A stretch of DNA of 64,000 nt from Batkoa obscura. Taxonomy: Eukaryota > Entomophthoromycota > Entomophthoromycetes > Entomophthorales > Batkoaceae. The notes beneath the pieces are model-generated. The model searched no databases, was not told where the DNA came from, and saw nothing but the letters and a program-made list of their open reading frames with translations. This document shows, one piece after another, positions 32,608-43,781 of this stretch. The DNA is taken from assembly GCA_030770535.1 (NCBI GenBank), contig JASVEC010000001.1:186001-250000 (forward strand). The letters are read 5' to 3'. Position numbers and translations under genes: made by a program. Within the stretch, counting starts at the first letter, position 1, and each line of letters starts with the position of its first letter.

Positions 32608-34295
32608 GTAATTAGTAAAAAACATTCCCGTTTATTTAAAATTAAATTTACGTTACATAGAAAAGGGTCAAAAAAATACAATGGAAAACTTCATTCTTAA
32701 TTTTAAACAAGGTTTTAAAGCTTCCCATATTTCGGAAAAAGAGACTACTTTGCTTCAAAACTCACAGATTCATGATTTTTATAAAAATTTATTCGAAATC
32801 AATCAAATTTTTTTTGATAATTAAAGTTCCTTTATCTATGCATAGTTGATGATAAATAAAACTACTGTCTTCTAATAAAGTCAGATAAAACTATTATTAA
32901 AAGTAAGACAGCTATATAATATGTATATAAAATTAGCACTAGGCTTCTGTAAAAGATTCTATTCAGTTTTTATAGCTATAAAGTGGCCATATGAATATAT
33001 AGTATAAAGCTAATAAAAACATGATGGAATAGCGTTATAAAGTAAACAATACCATTATTTACTAGCAATGGGTATCTGTATAACGGTGATTATGTTTGAT
33101 AGATAAATAGGATCAATCTCATTATATCCTATTTAATGTTATTATGTGTAATAGACTATAAATACTCAGTTTGTTTTGGATGATAAAAAATACAATCCTT
33201 AGCATTTGAATATCAGGATCATTAATAAGCTGATTGTATATAAATATCTTTTACAAATAGCCATTCTTCACCTTTTTTGTTAAAAAAAAATTCTATAAAT
33301 AGTATATTCCGTTCTTTAGCTATTTAGAATACTAAAAAATATTTAATGAACATACAGCAAATAAGAACAATAAAGAAAAATATCCATTTTTTAGAAATAT
33401 ATGATTTTCTAACTAACAATTAATATTCATACTTTTATAATTTAAAATAGCAGTATAGCAACAGTTTTAAGTAAGCTAAGATCTAGAAAATAAATACCAA
33501 CAGTAAACTATCGATAATAGCGAATTTATAATTATAGTATGAAAATCAATTCATGGGGTGGTTTTTAAGAATAGACACTAATACTTCAGTAATATAGATG
33601 TTCTGATCTTATAGCAATTAAGAGTATTATTATTACAATCGCATTATGAAATAAAAATTATTGGTCAAAACTGTGTTATTTTTGAAATTTAAAACTAAGT
33701 ACCGACAGTAATGATAGCTTATCCATATTAAAAGAATATTACGATAAATCATGTTATTATTAAGGATACTTTATTTCTTGTTATCAAATTATACATGTCA
33801 CATGTATTTTAAAGATATTAAATTATTTTATCTATAAATATCTTTAGTTATCAATGCTTGGTATATCTTTTATTAGTTGTAGAATCACACTATTTAATGA
33901 AAATCATGGTCTAGCCTTTAGAACAAGAACTTCAATACATTATCATTCGTATATTATTAAAATTGAGTATTGCTCAACTATAATCTTCAGTCTTACTATA
34001 AAGCTTCCTACGGCTACCTTTACAAAAATAAATCTAATCTTGAAGTTAAAAGATTCTTCTTATTAAACTTTATTATAGAAATAAGTAAAATTCGCTTATT
34101 AGAAATGTTTATGTTTATTAATATAGTATTGATCTTTAAATTTTTATAAAACAATGAGTCATAAAACGAACCAAAGTAATCAAAAAGATAGAAAACTTTA
34201 AATAGATATAGCGTTCAAAAACTAAATAAAAAGATCTTCATTTATTAATATAAAAATGCCAGAGTAATTGGTTTTTAAACAACGGAGTTTGGTCT
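32608..34295. other. Gene-poor region with peptide-cluster flank modules
   Basis: No gene is convincing. From about 33641 (GCATTATGAAATAAAAATTA) to about 34080 the sequence resembles the 3' flanks of the peptide genes at 36465-36740 and 39200-39780. This shows the downstream DNA was duplicated with the genes. The open frame at 33854-34066 lies in this module but is not conserved in the sister modules. Confidence 0.5.
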
Positions 34296-34329
34296 ATTTA
34301 TATTATTATCACCAACCATAAACACTGCC

Positions 34330-34647
34330 CTATCCTCTTCTTTGAAGTGGTACATCAAGTCCTCTTCTGCCATATGGTCTATAAGCTCCTCTTCTTTCGA
34401 GTGGTATATCAAGTCCTCTTCTGCCATATGGTCTATAAGCTCCTCTTCTTTCGAGTGATATATCAAGTCCTCTTCTGCCATATGGTCTATAAGCTCCTCT
34501 TCTTTCAAAGGATTGAAAAGATCCGATTTTTTGATTTGATGTTACTATTCCTTCAATAGAATCGCTAGGAATAACTGGAGCAGCAACGACAACAAAGTTA
34601 TTGACGATTAAAATAGTAAATAAAGTTCCGATGAAATGAGTATACAT
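34330..34647 (-). CDS. Secreted repeat-peptide precursor 1 (Kex2-type processing)
   Basis: A 105-residue protein: signal peptide of about 23 residues (MYTHFIGTLFTILIVNNFVV, then VAAP), a pro-region to about residue 48 ending SFQSFERR, and then heptapeptides each followed by Arg-Arg: GAYRPYG, GLDISLE, GAYRPYG, GLDIPLE, GAYRPYG, GLDVPLQ, ending RRG. The 54-base coding repeat (18 residues) occurs three times. Kex2/furin-type proteases cut after Arg-Arg in the Golgi, so the expected products are two alternating heptapeptides. Repeat precursors cut by Kex2 are known in Dikarya and Glomeromycotina, but I do not recognise this family. A TATA box lies about 41 bases upstream. The Gly left before Arg-Arg after PY could in principle be an amidation signal; whether the fungus can amidate is unknown. 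No Cys is present. The function is unknown: mating, signalling, toxin or host-directed peptide are all possible. Confidence 0.85.
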   Translation of the reverse strand: MYTHFIGTLFTILIVNNFVVVAAPVIPSDSIEGIVTSNQKIGSFQSFERRGAYRPYGRRGLDISLERRGAYRPYGRRGLDIPLERRGAYRPYGRRGLDVPLQRRG

Positions 34648-34687
34648 GATTTGTTTTTTTATGTTTTAACATCTCTTTATTTACATG

Positions 34688-34695
34688 TATTTATA
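34688..34695 (-). promoter_or_regulatory. TATA box of peptide gene 1
   Basis: TATAAATA on the minus strand about 41 bases before the ATG; the identical box precedes peptide gene 2. Confidence 0.6.
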
Positions 34696-34779
34696 TGTTT
34701 TTGTTGATGGTTGATGTCTGATAAGGGATATTTTTTTAGAACTATACATCGGATGTGTTTGTATTCTAATTTTTTTATT

Positions 34780-34825
34780 ATCCAATTAATTTTATTTCAT
34801 AATAGAATATAATGCTGTTTATCCT
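34780..34825 (-). promoter_or_regulatory. Conserved upstream block of the peptide genes (gene 1)
   Basis: TCCAATTAATTTTATTTCAT followed by AATAGAATATAAT recurs upstream of every peptide gene (37526, 41551, 43289, 45411 on the minus side; 54591 and 57038 on the plus side). Copies of the same block in the opposite orientation also lie 3' of several of these genes. It may be a shared promoter element or simply part of the duplicated unit. Confidence 0.4.
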
Positions 34826-37005
34826 TACTATCACTTTATATCACGCCAAATCACACTTTTGATTCTTAACATCCATATGATTTATTAATATTGGATTATT
34901 TTATATCATGCACTATGAAAATTTGCAAACAATTATTATTTTTTGCTATTATTAATATTTATTTAATTTAATCAAACGCTTGCCTATTAAATAAAGTTTT
35001 GGAATTTATGTTTTGTAAAAAATTCTAAAGGCTAATAATTGAACATCACAATATTATGAATTAAGCTTACCAACTACAAAATATTAATAATACATTTCCT
35101 CCTTTAAACTGATAATTCGATTTCAATGAAATAACTGTATACTAATATTCTAATCTTTATTAGATATATTGGTATGGATCAAAATAGCTCTAAAGAATCA
35201 TTGTTATTTTAGCTTAATTTTGAGTAATACTATAGAGTGAGATTACACTTAAATTTCTGCTAATGCCCTTCTAACCAAAGCTGTTAATAGCCTTCTTATA
35301 CAACGTTCATGTAAAGATGTATATGGGAAGGTATTTTTGTCCAAGCATTTAGCAAATTTTTCTAATTTTGTGGCATAGAAGAACAGAAAAATGATGTATT
35401 TCCATGTTTTAAATTAAAAATAAAAATGTGTTTATTATATTAAAAAAGTGAACCAACTTGTGGATCAAAAAAAGATTGTAACTCAAAAATTATTTAAGGA
35501 TAAGTTCAAGCGTTTTATTAGGGATTTATATAAGATAGATATAATGATCTTTGACTAAAGTTGAATCTTATACAAATAAGCTAGTGTTCAGATATAGACA
35601 GTATAAATCTACAAGCAAATTGTAGAAAATAATTGAGTACTTAGTCTGGCTCACTTTAACTGATGTATTTTTTAGCAAAAGCCGTGAAAAATATGTTAAC
35701 AAAGTAAATCAGACCAAATATAACATAGCTAAAGTTATGATTTTTTATTAACAATGTTATTATGTATAAATGTAAATATGATTGAAAGGATAGAAGGGAT
35801 TAATTTTTGATTGTATGAGGATGTTTTTTTGTTTAAAAATTTTACTAACAGTCTTTCTGCTCAAATAGCGCTTAAAAAATGGAAAAAGTAATGAAACCAA
35901 AAAAACATCCTCATATTATGAAATAAAACTAATTGGACGAATATCAATTATTATTTGTATAAACAATATAAAATATTTTTTGATTAACTATCCCTGACTT
36001 CAAGTGCTTTAAACATTAAAAATTGAAGTCCCCAAAAAGGCAATATTAGAAACCTATTAAAATAAACATGAAATGTATAAATATCATATTAAATATGACT
36101 GTACTTCAATTGTGTTTTTCCTAAGTTCTCTGTAAATAGATTTTTCTGTCTATTGAATATCAAAATATAAAAAAATTATTTAAACTACTCATAAAATAAA
36201 AATAAAAATAAAAGTAAAGATGAAAAAAATGGTTTAAAATATAGAATAATAAATCTTAATTGCCATTTAAATAATTATACTTCTTAAATACCGACATTGA
36301 AATAACTTTAAATAAGATAACCTCAAGATAAATAACGGCCAACAGCAAATTATTACTATATAAAATTAACTTGAATGTTATTTTATTAAGGAAATGCCTT
36401 CAATTTATAGTGGTGTAGGTGATTTGATCTTATAATATTCAGGGATATTATTTTATAGTTGTATTATGAAATAAAAACAATTGGTTAAAAATGTATTGAT
36501 TTCAAAAAATAAAAGTAAATTCCAAAACCAATGGTGCCTTTATTCCATTAAAATAACATAGCTTTGAGTCATGTTATTAATAGTAATCTTTCAAATCATT
36601 GTGCTTTAAGATTTACTATAGGAAGCTCAATACATTATTACTTTCGCCTTGCTGGACTAATTTTACTTGTGTAAGATGTCTTGGTCAATAAAGATCCTAA
36701 CATTTGCCTTTACTTCTGCTTGGCTATTAACTCTAATCTTGTAATAAGAAAGTATATGACTCCCATTAAAAAGTATATAATTTTAAATTGACCAGTTTAT
36801 AAAGAATGCAATAACAAGGTGCTTATACAATATTTGAATAATCACAATAAACATATTTGTAATATAATATTGACTATAAAAAAAGCAAATGTAATCGATT
36901 TTAATGTATGATTTGAAAAAATTAAATAAATTACTAATAAAATAAAACAAGACTCGTATTTATTAGTATAAGAGTATTAAAATAACAAATTTTCCTATAA
37001 GAGAG
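34826..37005. other. Spacer between peptide genes 1 and 2
   Basis: No gene is seen. It contains one good MITE (35814-35917), a possible very decayed one near 35313-35398, and plus-oriented copies of the conserved block near 35917 and 36462. Confidence 0.45.
35814..35917 (+). mobile_element. MITE copy
   Basis: TATGAGGATGTTTTTTTGTT at the left, AAAAACATCCTCATA at the right, core CTGCTCAAATAGCGCTTAA. Confidence 0.88.
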
Positions 37006-37047
37006 CTTGGTCCATTTATATTATTATCACCAACCATAAACACTGCC

Positions 37048-37392
37048 CTATCCTCTTCTTTGAAGTGGTACATCAAGTCCTCTTCTTTGAAGTGGTACAT
37101 CAAGTCCTCTTCTGCCATATGGTCTATAAGCTCCTCTTCTTTCGAGTGGTATATCAAGTCCTCTTCTGCCATATGGTCTATAAGCTCCTCTTCTTTCGAG
37201 TGGTATATCAAGTCCTCTTCTGCCATATGGTCTATAAGCTCCTCTTCTTTCAAAGGATTGAAAAGATCCGATTTTTTGATTTGATGTTACTATTCCTTCA
37301 ATAGAATCGCTAGGAATAACTGGAGCAGCAACGACAACAAAGTTATTGACGATTAAAATAGTAAATAAAGTTCCGATGAAATGAGTATACAT
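37048..37392 (-). CDS. Secreted repeat-peptide precursor 2 (Kex2-type processing)
   Basis: A 114-residue protein identical to precursor 1 through the signal peptide and pro-region. The repeat part reads GAYRPYG, GLDIPLE, GAYRPYG, GLDIPLE, GAYRPYG, GLDVPLQ, GLDVPLQ, each followed by Arg-Arg, then a final Gly. It differs from precursor 1 by Pro for Ser in the first GLD unit and by one extra GLDVPLQRR unit, encoded by a perfect 27-base duplication. Three copies of the RPYG peptide and four of the GLD peptide would be released. Nothing but the number and type of heptapeptides distinguishes the two genes, which suggests unit number is what varies. A TATA box and the shared upstream block are present. 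The function is unknown. Confidence 0.85.
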   Translation of the reverse strand: MYTHFIGTLFTILIVNNFVVVAAPVIPSDSIEGIVTSNQKIGSFQSFERRGAYRPYGRRGLDIPLERRGAYRPYGRRGLDIPLERRGAYRPYGRRGLDVPLQRRGLDVPLQRRG

Positions 37393-37432
37393 GATTTGTT
37401 TTTTTATGTTTTAACATCTCTTTATTTACATG

Positions 37433-37440
37433 TATTTATA
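37433..37440 (-). promoter_or_regulatory. TATA box of peptide gene 2
   Basis: TATAAATA on the minus strand about 41 bases before the ATG. Confidence 0.6.
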
Positions 37441-37525
37441 TGCTTTTTTTTAAATAGTTTGTGTATAACACATAGCGCTTTTTTGTAACTATGCAATATA
37501 TATGTTTTATATTATAATTTTTATT

Positions 37526-37570
37526 GTCCAATTAGTTTTACTTTATAATGGAATATAATACTATTTCTCT
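37526..37570 (-). promoter_or_regulatory. Conserved upstream block (peptide gene 2)
   Basis: GTCCAATTAGTTTTACTTTA then TAATGGAATATAATA matches the block upstream of peptide gene 1 at the same distance, although the DNA between block and TATA box is diverged. Confidence 0.4.
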
Positions 37571-38430
37571 ATATCCACACTTTATGTTACATTAGGTCAC
37601 ACTTTTGATTTTTAATATTTGTAGGTTTTATAAATACTTAGTCATGTTATATCATGTACAATAAAATTTTTAATAATATCTGCTCTTATTATTATTAGCA
37701 TTAACCATTTATTTTGTTTAAGTAGATAATCACCTATTAAGTATTATTTTGGATTTTATTTTTTAGTTTCAAGTTCTAAATCTAGATTTAAATGACAATA
37801 CATTTACTGTGAAATTGAAATTATTAATTTTATAGTATTATAGTGTTGCTCTTTTTAGTAAAAAAATAAGCATTTATTAAGATAACTGTACTATATTTTT
37901 TGATCCATATCGATTGTATGGTGCGCATTTTAACATGGTGGCATATTTTATGTTATTTTAACTAATTATTGGTTAATAATATAGAATAAGTCAAAAGTTA
38001 TCTCAGTGCTTCTGTAAACAAAATTATTTTAAAAGTTACTTTGTAAAGTTTATAAATACGATGTGGTGTTTTTGCATCAATGAAAAGTTTTGATGTGAAA
38101 TCCTACAAAACATTATACTCTGCCAAGTATTTTGGGATAAAGCACGCTAGTTATGAAAATTAGCATGAATATCAAAGTGTATGAAACATCACATTTAAAA
38201 CGGATATCTTTTTAATAAGTGAATTAAGACTTACAAAGTAGATTAGATTTTAGAATCACTTAATGCTAGTAGCAAGCACTTCAATGGGAGTCTAATAACA
38301 AATGTATACACTAATCATTAAAGCAACTTTTAGTAGTTTTAGAGCTATATATTAGCCATAAAAAGTATAATTTACGACATATTATTTAGAAGAACAGTAA
38401 AAAATATCGTTGAAATGATATATTTTAATA

Positions 38431-38538
38431 TATGGAGGTGCTTTTTTTGGCTTAATCACTTTTTTTATTTTTTGAGCGCTATTTGAGCGGAAAAATCGTT
38501 ACTAAAAATTCTTAAACACAAAAATACATCCCCATATA
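38431..38538 (-). mobile_element. MITE copy
   Basis: ATATGGAGGTGCTTTTTTTG at the left, AAATACATCCCCATAT at the right, core GAGCGCTATTTGAGCGG. Confidence 0.85.
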
Positions 38539-39357
38539 TAGCGGAAGTTTTTATAAAGATGAAGAGGCATTTAGGGATGATTGGAGTTGGTTTTCGGTTA
38601 TATTCTTTTATGAAGTCAAACTGATTGGACTATAATTTTTGATAAAAAAAGAGAAGCTAATAAACATAGCTTATTTAGTACTGCTAATGTACCATTATAT
38701 TGGCTGTTGTAATTCTATGGGTTTCATTTATCAAAAGGGTATGTCTTCTAAAAAAATACTCTTAGAGTCATCACTAAATTTAAAAATCATAAACATTGTT
38801 TTATAAAAGAGTCATGCTTTTGATCCATGTTTTTTATATTAGTAAACTTTCTATAAACAGGCTATTCCGTCTGTTGATACATAAAATAAATAAAAATAAC
38901 ATTTTATAAAGTCATACATTAAATGACAATAATAAAGAATTTTTTTGTCTTAAAGTATAGTTCTTTTAATAAGCGTTAGGCGTATAATTTCGCATACTAA
39001 AACAGTAACATGATATCAATTTTATATAAATTGAGCTCAAGGAAAGTAGTTGTCAACATTAAATTGCTAAATATACTAATTTATAATTGCTTATAACCAA
39101 TTTAATTCACACGGTAGTTTATTAAGGGTATATATTGACATTAAAATAACATAGATGGTCTGACTTTATGAAATTCAGGGATATTACTTTCAAAATAGTA
39201 TTATGAGATAAAAGTAATTGGTTAAAAATTGTATTATTTTCGAAATATAAAAGCAATTACCAATAGTGATGGCACCTTTATCGGTATTAAAAAACTGTTG
39301 TTTTAAGTCATCTTATTATTAAGAAGAATTTATTTCTAGCTATCAAATTGTATACAG

Positions 39358-39464
39358 TATATGGGGGTGTTTTTTTTAGCTTCCTTATTTTTTCATTTTT
39401 TAAGCGCTATTTGAGCGGAAAGATTGTTGGTAAAATTCCTAAACAAAAAAATACATCCCCATAT
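39358..39464 (-). mobile_element. MITE copy
   Basis: TATATGGGGGTGTTTTTTTT at the left, ATACATCCCCATAT at the right, core AAGCGCTATTTGAGCGG; well preserved. Confidence 0.9.
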
Positions 39465-41203
39465 ATATTGAAAAAACGCTAGATTATTAGTTTCTAAATA
39501 ACTTTGGTTTTCACCACTTGGTATGTCTTTTATTAATTGTAGAATCGTGTTATCTAATGAAAATTCTGCTTTAGTCTTTAACATAAGAAATTCGATGTCT
39601 TATTGCTTATGGCCTATTGAAATATGTTTATTCGGTTAAGATATATATGTCAACGAAGATTCTACTAATTGATTAAACTATCGTTTGATTATAAACTGTA
39701 GTCTCATTATAAACCATCCTACGGCTGCTATCATAAAATAAATACATATTAGAGTATCTTTAAACATAAATAGTTTATTAAAATTTAATAACAAAGGGGT
39801 TATAGAATTTTATTATAATTAGAAAATTTTGATTTATAACATTGTTGCTTATGAAAATTTCAAAAATTAAATTTTAATGCATACTTAGAGCATTCATAAC
39901 GACAAGTCCAAAAATTAAGCAAATTAAAATTTTTTTGCTCAGTTAATTTAGATTTTTTTCAAAATTCTTGATTACCACCAATGATAAATACCTAAAGTTA
40001 AGATGTTATTTCTTAATTTGCCGTGAATTTTTTCTATATGAATTTAATAATGTTCTTGGACCAGGTCCTTAAATTTGTATACAAAAGTAACAAATTAAAA
40101 AGGCAGTAAATTTGAATGTAACGTTCTATCAAAAACTATGAAAGTAAAATGAAATAATGTCTCTATTCGAAAAGAATGATTGATTTGTTTTTAAGCCAAT
40201 TTAATTCAGTTGTCCTGTTAAAAACTATTTTTTTAAAATTGTATATAGTATAAATATATAAAGGCTTAAAAATATATAACTAGCCTTGTAAATAGGTAAA
40301 ATAAGCCATTAGTTTTTTATGTAACAGTTAATATTCATAAAATAAAACTTTTTACTATACATAATATCTAATTCAGATTTATTTTTATACTATATAGAGA
40401 TGCTATTTCGGTTTCATTTTGTTGTCAACTTTTAATAAGCAAAAGTGCTCGACAATTTATTTGCAAAATTATTAACTTAGGAAAATTAGTAAAACCATGT
40501 CAAATAATCAAGAAAAAGCATAAAATATCCAAATTTAGATATGGTATTTTCGAATGTTTCTTTTTTTGAGCAAATCTCAACTATAAAGACTGAGGAATTG
40601 AAGTGAAAATTGTTTCTTGATTTAAAATTTCGACATTTATAGTTAAAAAAATTCCAAAAAAACAAAACTTAGGTTAAAAAATAATAATTTTTTCTATTTA
40701 AATAACTTTCTTTGTTTTTTTTAGACCTTTTCCTTTCTAAAGATAATGAAGCGTAATATTTTATTAATAACAAGCTAGAATTTATTTATTTTTTATTAGT
40801 TAAATGAAATGTTTTAATATCAGCTAAAACTATTTATTAAAATTAAGTCCTTATCAAATATTTATATAAAGTAACTTTTTTATTATAGTCAATGATATGC
40901 TTTGTTGCCTTTTTTGGTCAAAAAAAAGCATTCAGAGATACATATAATACATTCTAACTATTTTTGCCAAAATTTAATTTAAATTTAAGCTGATGGATTA
41001 GGGGTAAAATAATTATAAAAATGTTTCAAAGTTTACCTGCTTAAAAATTTTACCATTGGGAATGCTCTTAGAGAAATTAAATAAAAGAATCCTCATTTAT
41101 TAAAATAAAAATACTAAATCAATCGACTTTCCTATAAGAAACTTGATACAATTAAGCTATCAACGGAATCCATAAGTTCTACCAACGCCTCTTCTACTAT
41201 ATG

Positions 41204-41416
41204 TTATCCACTTCCTCTTCTTTTAAGTGATGCCTCAAATTCTCTTTCACCATACGGTCTCCAACTTCTTTTTTCGAAAGAATTATAAGATCCATTTTCT
41301 TTATTTAATATTATTACTTCTTGGATAGAATCATTGGGAAGTGTTGGAGCAGCAGTAATAACAAAGGTATTAATAGTTAAGATAGTAAATAAAGTTATAA
41401 TGAAATGAATATGCAT
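41204..41416 (-). CDS. Repeat-peptide precursor 3, frameshifted near its end
   Basis: A 70-residue frame with the family signal peptide (MHIHFIITLFTILTINTFVI) and pro-region, then EKRSWRPYGEREFEASLKRRGSG and a stop. Past the stop, another frame continues with DNA matching the RRGVGR-YG end of precursors 4 and 7, so a one-base loss just after GSG appears to have cut the protein short. One former Arg-Arg site is now Glu-Arg (YGERE), so the first peptide would not be cleaved cleanly from the next. Only SWRPYG-containing and GSG products remain. A TATA box lies about 48 bases upstream. It is a decaying or simplified member of the family. Confidence 0.7.
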   Translation of the reverse strand: MHIHFIITLFTILTINTFVITAAPTLPNDSIQEVIILNKENGSYNSFEKRSWRPYGEREFEASLKRRGSG

Positions 41417-41463
41417 GATTTGATTCGATTTTTTTTTAAATTTATTTTAGCTACATTATTAAG

Positions 41464-41471
41464 TATTTATA
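41464..41471 (-). promoter_or_regulatory. TATA box of peptide gene 3
   Basis: TATAAATA on the minus strand about 48 bases before the ATG. Confidence 0.55.
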
Positions 41472-41550
41472 TATTTTTTAGTACCTTGTATTTGATAGGA
41501 AGCTCGTTTTTATAACTATACATTGCATATATTTGTATCATATATTTTAA

Positions 41551-41590
41551 TACCCAATCATATTTACTTCATAATATAATATAATAGTAT
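41551..41590 (-). promoter_or_regulatory. Conserved upstream block (peptide gene 3)
   Basis: CCCAATCATATTTACTTCAT then AATATAATATAATAG corresponds to the block of the sister genes. Confidence 0.35.
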
Positions 41591-42788
41591 TTACTCATAA
41601 TATCATCTTATGTCACATTCGATTGCACTTTCGATCCTTGAAATCTATAAAATTTATCAATATTTGGCTACAATATATCATTTGCTATGAGATTATTTGA
41701 ATATTTATTCTTATTCTTATAATTATCATCAACTATATATATAATTTGATCGCATAGTTATTATTAAGTGGTTTTTTGGGATTCTTATAAATGTGATTTA
41801 TTAGTTCTAAATACGGATGGTAATTGAACACCCCACTTGTTAGAAGATTTAAAATTATGAACTACTCAGCAACAATTTTTATGTATCAATAATGATGCTT
41901 ATTTGTTTATTTCCTATTTTTTAAGTGTTATTAATAGTAAATAATAGAGAGGAAAAATGGTACCTGAAACAGATAAAGAACCTTTACATATGCTCCTTGA
42001 ATACCCTTGCGCATAATATTTATAATTCAAAGCTATCTTCGTCATAAATAGCTATAAAACTGCTACCTCCCTTCATACCACTCAGTTACAACAAGCCTTT
42101 TCTTTTGAACTTTGACATTATTTTACCTACTTGTTTTGTTGGACCTTTCCTCCGGATATGTACCATTCCTACTGTGAATCTTCAACAAATGACTCAGGGC
42201 TTAATTTTTCAGCCTTTAATCTTTACTTTGAACGGCGCATTTTATGGGTTAGTATCGTCTATTTGATTATCAAGCATCCAACCAGGGATGCTTAGAGCAT
42301 TCGCAATATTTTAAAATGGTCTCCCAATCTTTTTTGCAAACTCATTCTAATTTAATAAAACACTTGTACCTTCTGAGTTCAAGATTTTAAAAAAATTGTA
42401 GGAGCACATCATTTTATAAATAACTTTCTATTCTAGCCTTCAAGATAAATAGCTTACTTATTAGATGTATCTATTTAAATTATGTCTATTTATTTAAGGT
42501 TTCTTGGTTAAATAATATTCCATGTTTAATGTGTTAATTGCCATTATAAATCCCAACTTTATCATGAAGCAGTATATGACTGCTATCATAAAAATTTGTC
42601 CAATTTTAAAAATTAATTTTTATTGCAATAATTACTAAAATAAAAATAAAAACAAGGTGTTTATATAATATTCGTCTAACAAGAAGCCTCCAAGTTAAAG
42701 AAATAATATTGTAAGGGTTATGATGTTTAATATATAATCAAAATAGTTAATAGGTATTATGCTTTAAACAAAACAAATAAATGATAAA
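41591..42788. other. Spacer with an unexplained, less AT-rich stretch
   Basis: No intact gene is seen. Between about 41940 and 42420 the sequence is noticeably richer in C and G than its neighbours and gives broken coding-like stretches in more than one frame, suggesting a gene relic of unknown origin. Confidence 0.4.
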
Positions 42789-42853
42789 ATAAAATAAAAT
42801 ACAAAGTGGTTGATTTTTGAATAAGAGAGTTTAAACCACCAAAGCTATCATTA

Positions 42854-43054
42854 CTATCCATAGACTCTACCAACGCCTCTTCTACCATATTTTCTACCAC
42901 TTCCTCTTCTTTCAGCAAATTGATGATTTCCATTTTGTTTGTTTAGTATTGCTACTTCTTGAATAAAACCATCGGAAAGTGCAGGAGTAGTAATAACAAT
43001 AAAGCTATTGATGGCTAAGATGGTAAATAAAGTTCCAATAAATTGAGTGTGCAT
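42854..43054 (-). CDS. Secreted repeat-peptide precursor 4
   Basis: A 66-residue protein: signal peptide (MHTQFIGTLFTILAINSFIV), pro-region with the family motif EVAILNKQNG, then FAERR, GSGRKYG, RR, GVGRVYG and stop. Both 7-mers follow the G-x-G-R-x-Y-G pattern, and the GLD-type peptide is absent. The second peptide ends directly at the stop with a free Gly. The protein is identical to precursor 7 (57314-57514), its counterpart in the inverted duplication. The TATA region is degenerate (TACAAATG about 42 bases upstream) compared with its sisters, and a MITE lies between the promoter and the conserved upstream block, so expression may differ. Confidence 0.8.
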   Translation of the reverse strand: MHTQFIGTLFTILAINSFIVITTPALSDGFIQEVAILNKQNGNHQFAERRGSGRKYGRRGVGRVYG

Positions 43055-43170
43055 GCTTTGATTTTTTATAATTTGTTTCGTCTACATTAGTAGGCATTTG
43101 TATGCTTTTTTCAGTAATTGATATCTAATAAGTTTGATTTTTTTACAACTATACATTAAACACATTCATA

Positions 43171-43276
43171 TCATGAGGATGTTTTTTTTGATTTCGTTAC
43201 TTTTTCCATTTTTTAAGCACTCTTTGAGCGGAAAGATTGTTAGTAAAATTCTTAAACAAAAAAATACATCCCCTTA
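43171..43276 (-). mobile_element. MITE copy in left arm
   Basis: TCATGAGGATGTTTTTTTTG at the left, AAATACATCCCCTTAT at the right. It corresponds to the copy at 57090-57196 in the right arm, so it was present before the arms were copied. Confidence 0.9.
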
Positions 43277-43288
43277 TATTTACTACTT

Positions 43289-43332
43289 TCCGATTATTTC
43301 TTCTTCACAATAGAATACAATACCATTTATCC
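43289..43332 (-). promoter_or_regulatory. Conserved upstream block (peptide gene 4)
   Basis: TCCGATTATTTCTTCTTCAC then AATAGAATACAATACC. The MITE at 43171-43276 separates it from the gene. Confidence 0.35.
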
Positions 43333-43676
43333 TAACTACCGCCTTAGTCACATCGGATCATAATCTTGATCTATAGTATCTGCAATATTTATAATAATAA
43401 CTTTAATATATAATATATAAAAAGGGTTTTTTAACATTCGTTTTTATCTTTATAAATTGAAACATTTGGTTTATTTAATCAAATACTTACTTTTTATATA
43501 AGATTTTTATATTTGTATTCTATAGAAAAAATTCTGAATGCAAATAATAATTAGATACTATAGTATTATAAAGTAAATTTATCAATTATTTAATCTTAAT
43601 AGTGTAACTTTTTTGAGCTAATAAAAGGATTTTAAACAATATAAACTGATAATATATTTTTTGAATCTTAATAATT

Positions 43677-43781
43677 ATATGGGGATGTATTTTTGTGTTT
43701 AAGAATTTTACTAACAATCTTTCCGCTCAAATAGTGCTTAAAAAATGAAAAAAGTGATGAAACTAAAAAATATATCCCAAA
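43677..43781 (+). mobile_element. MITE copy in left arm
   Basis: TATATGGGGATGTATTTTTG at the left, AAAAATATATCCCAAAT at the right; corresponds to 56587-56692. Confidence 0.88.

Larger units (their letters stand above)
34296..34697. repeat. Direct repeat, copy 1 (peptide gene 1 and promoter)
   Basis: Pairs with 37014-37442. The two copies are nearly identical over the gene and about 50 bases upstream of it; they differ in length by exactly 27 bases, one extra coding unit in copy 2. Confidence 0.85.
37014..37442. repeat. Direct repeat, copy 2 (peptide gene 2 and promoter)
   Basis: Near-identical to 34296-34697 apart from one additional 27-base unit in the coding part. Sequences outside the repeat are only distantly alike, so the high identity is local, as expected from a recent duplication or gene conversion. 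Confidence 0.85.
37571..41203. other. Long spacer between peptide genes 2 and 3, with two MITEs
   Basis: No gene is seen. Parts (about 38600-38900 and 39200-39780) are diverged copies of the flank modules seen elsewhere in the cluster, for example the plus-oriented blocks at 38600 and 39200 and the string TATTCCGTCTGTTG near 38867. The stretch 39800-41100 has no visible sister copy. Confidence 0.45.

Noticed and set aside
33854-34066. 70-codon plus-strand frame after a TATA-like box
   Set aside because: It lies in a repeated flank module, and the sister modules at 36.6 and 39.5 kb do not keep the frame.
34275-34508. Glu/Asp/His-rich repeat frame overlapping peptide gene 1 (also 36963-37253 over gene 2, and plus-strand frames there)
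   Set aside because: The 54-base repeat has no stop in several frames, so extra open frames are automatic; only the frame with the signal peptide and Arg-Arg sites is conserved in the non-repeat sisters.
35313-35398. Possible very old MITE copy
   Set aside because: Only the left end and a few central bases align; too decayed to list as a feature.
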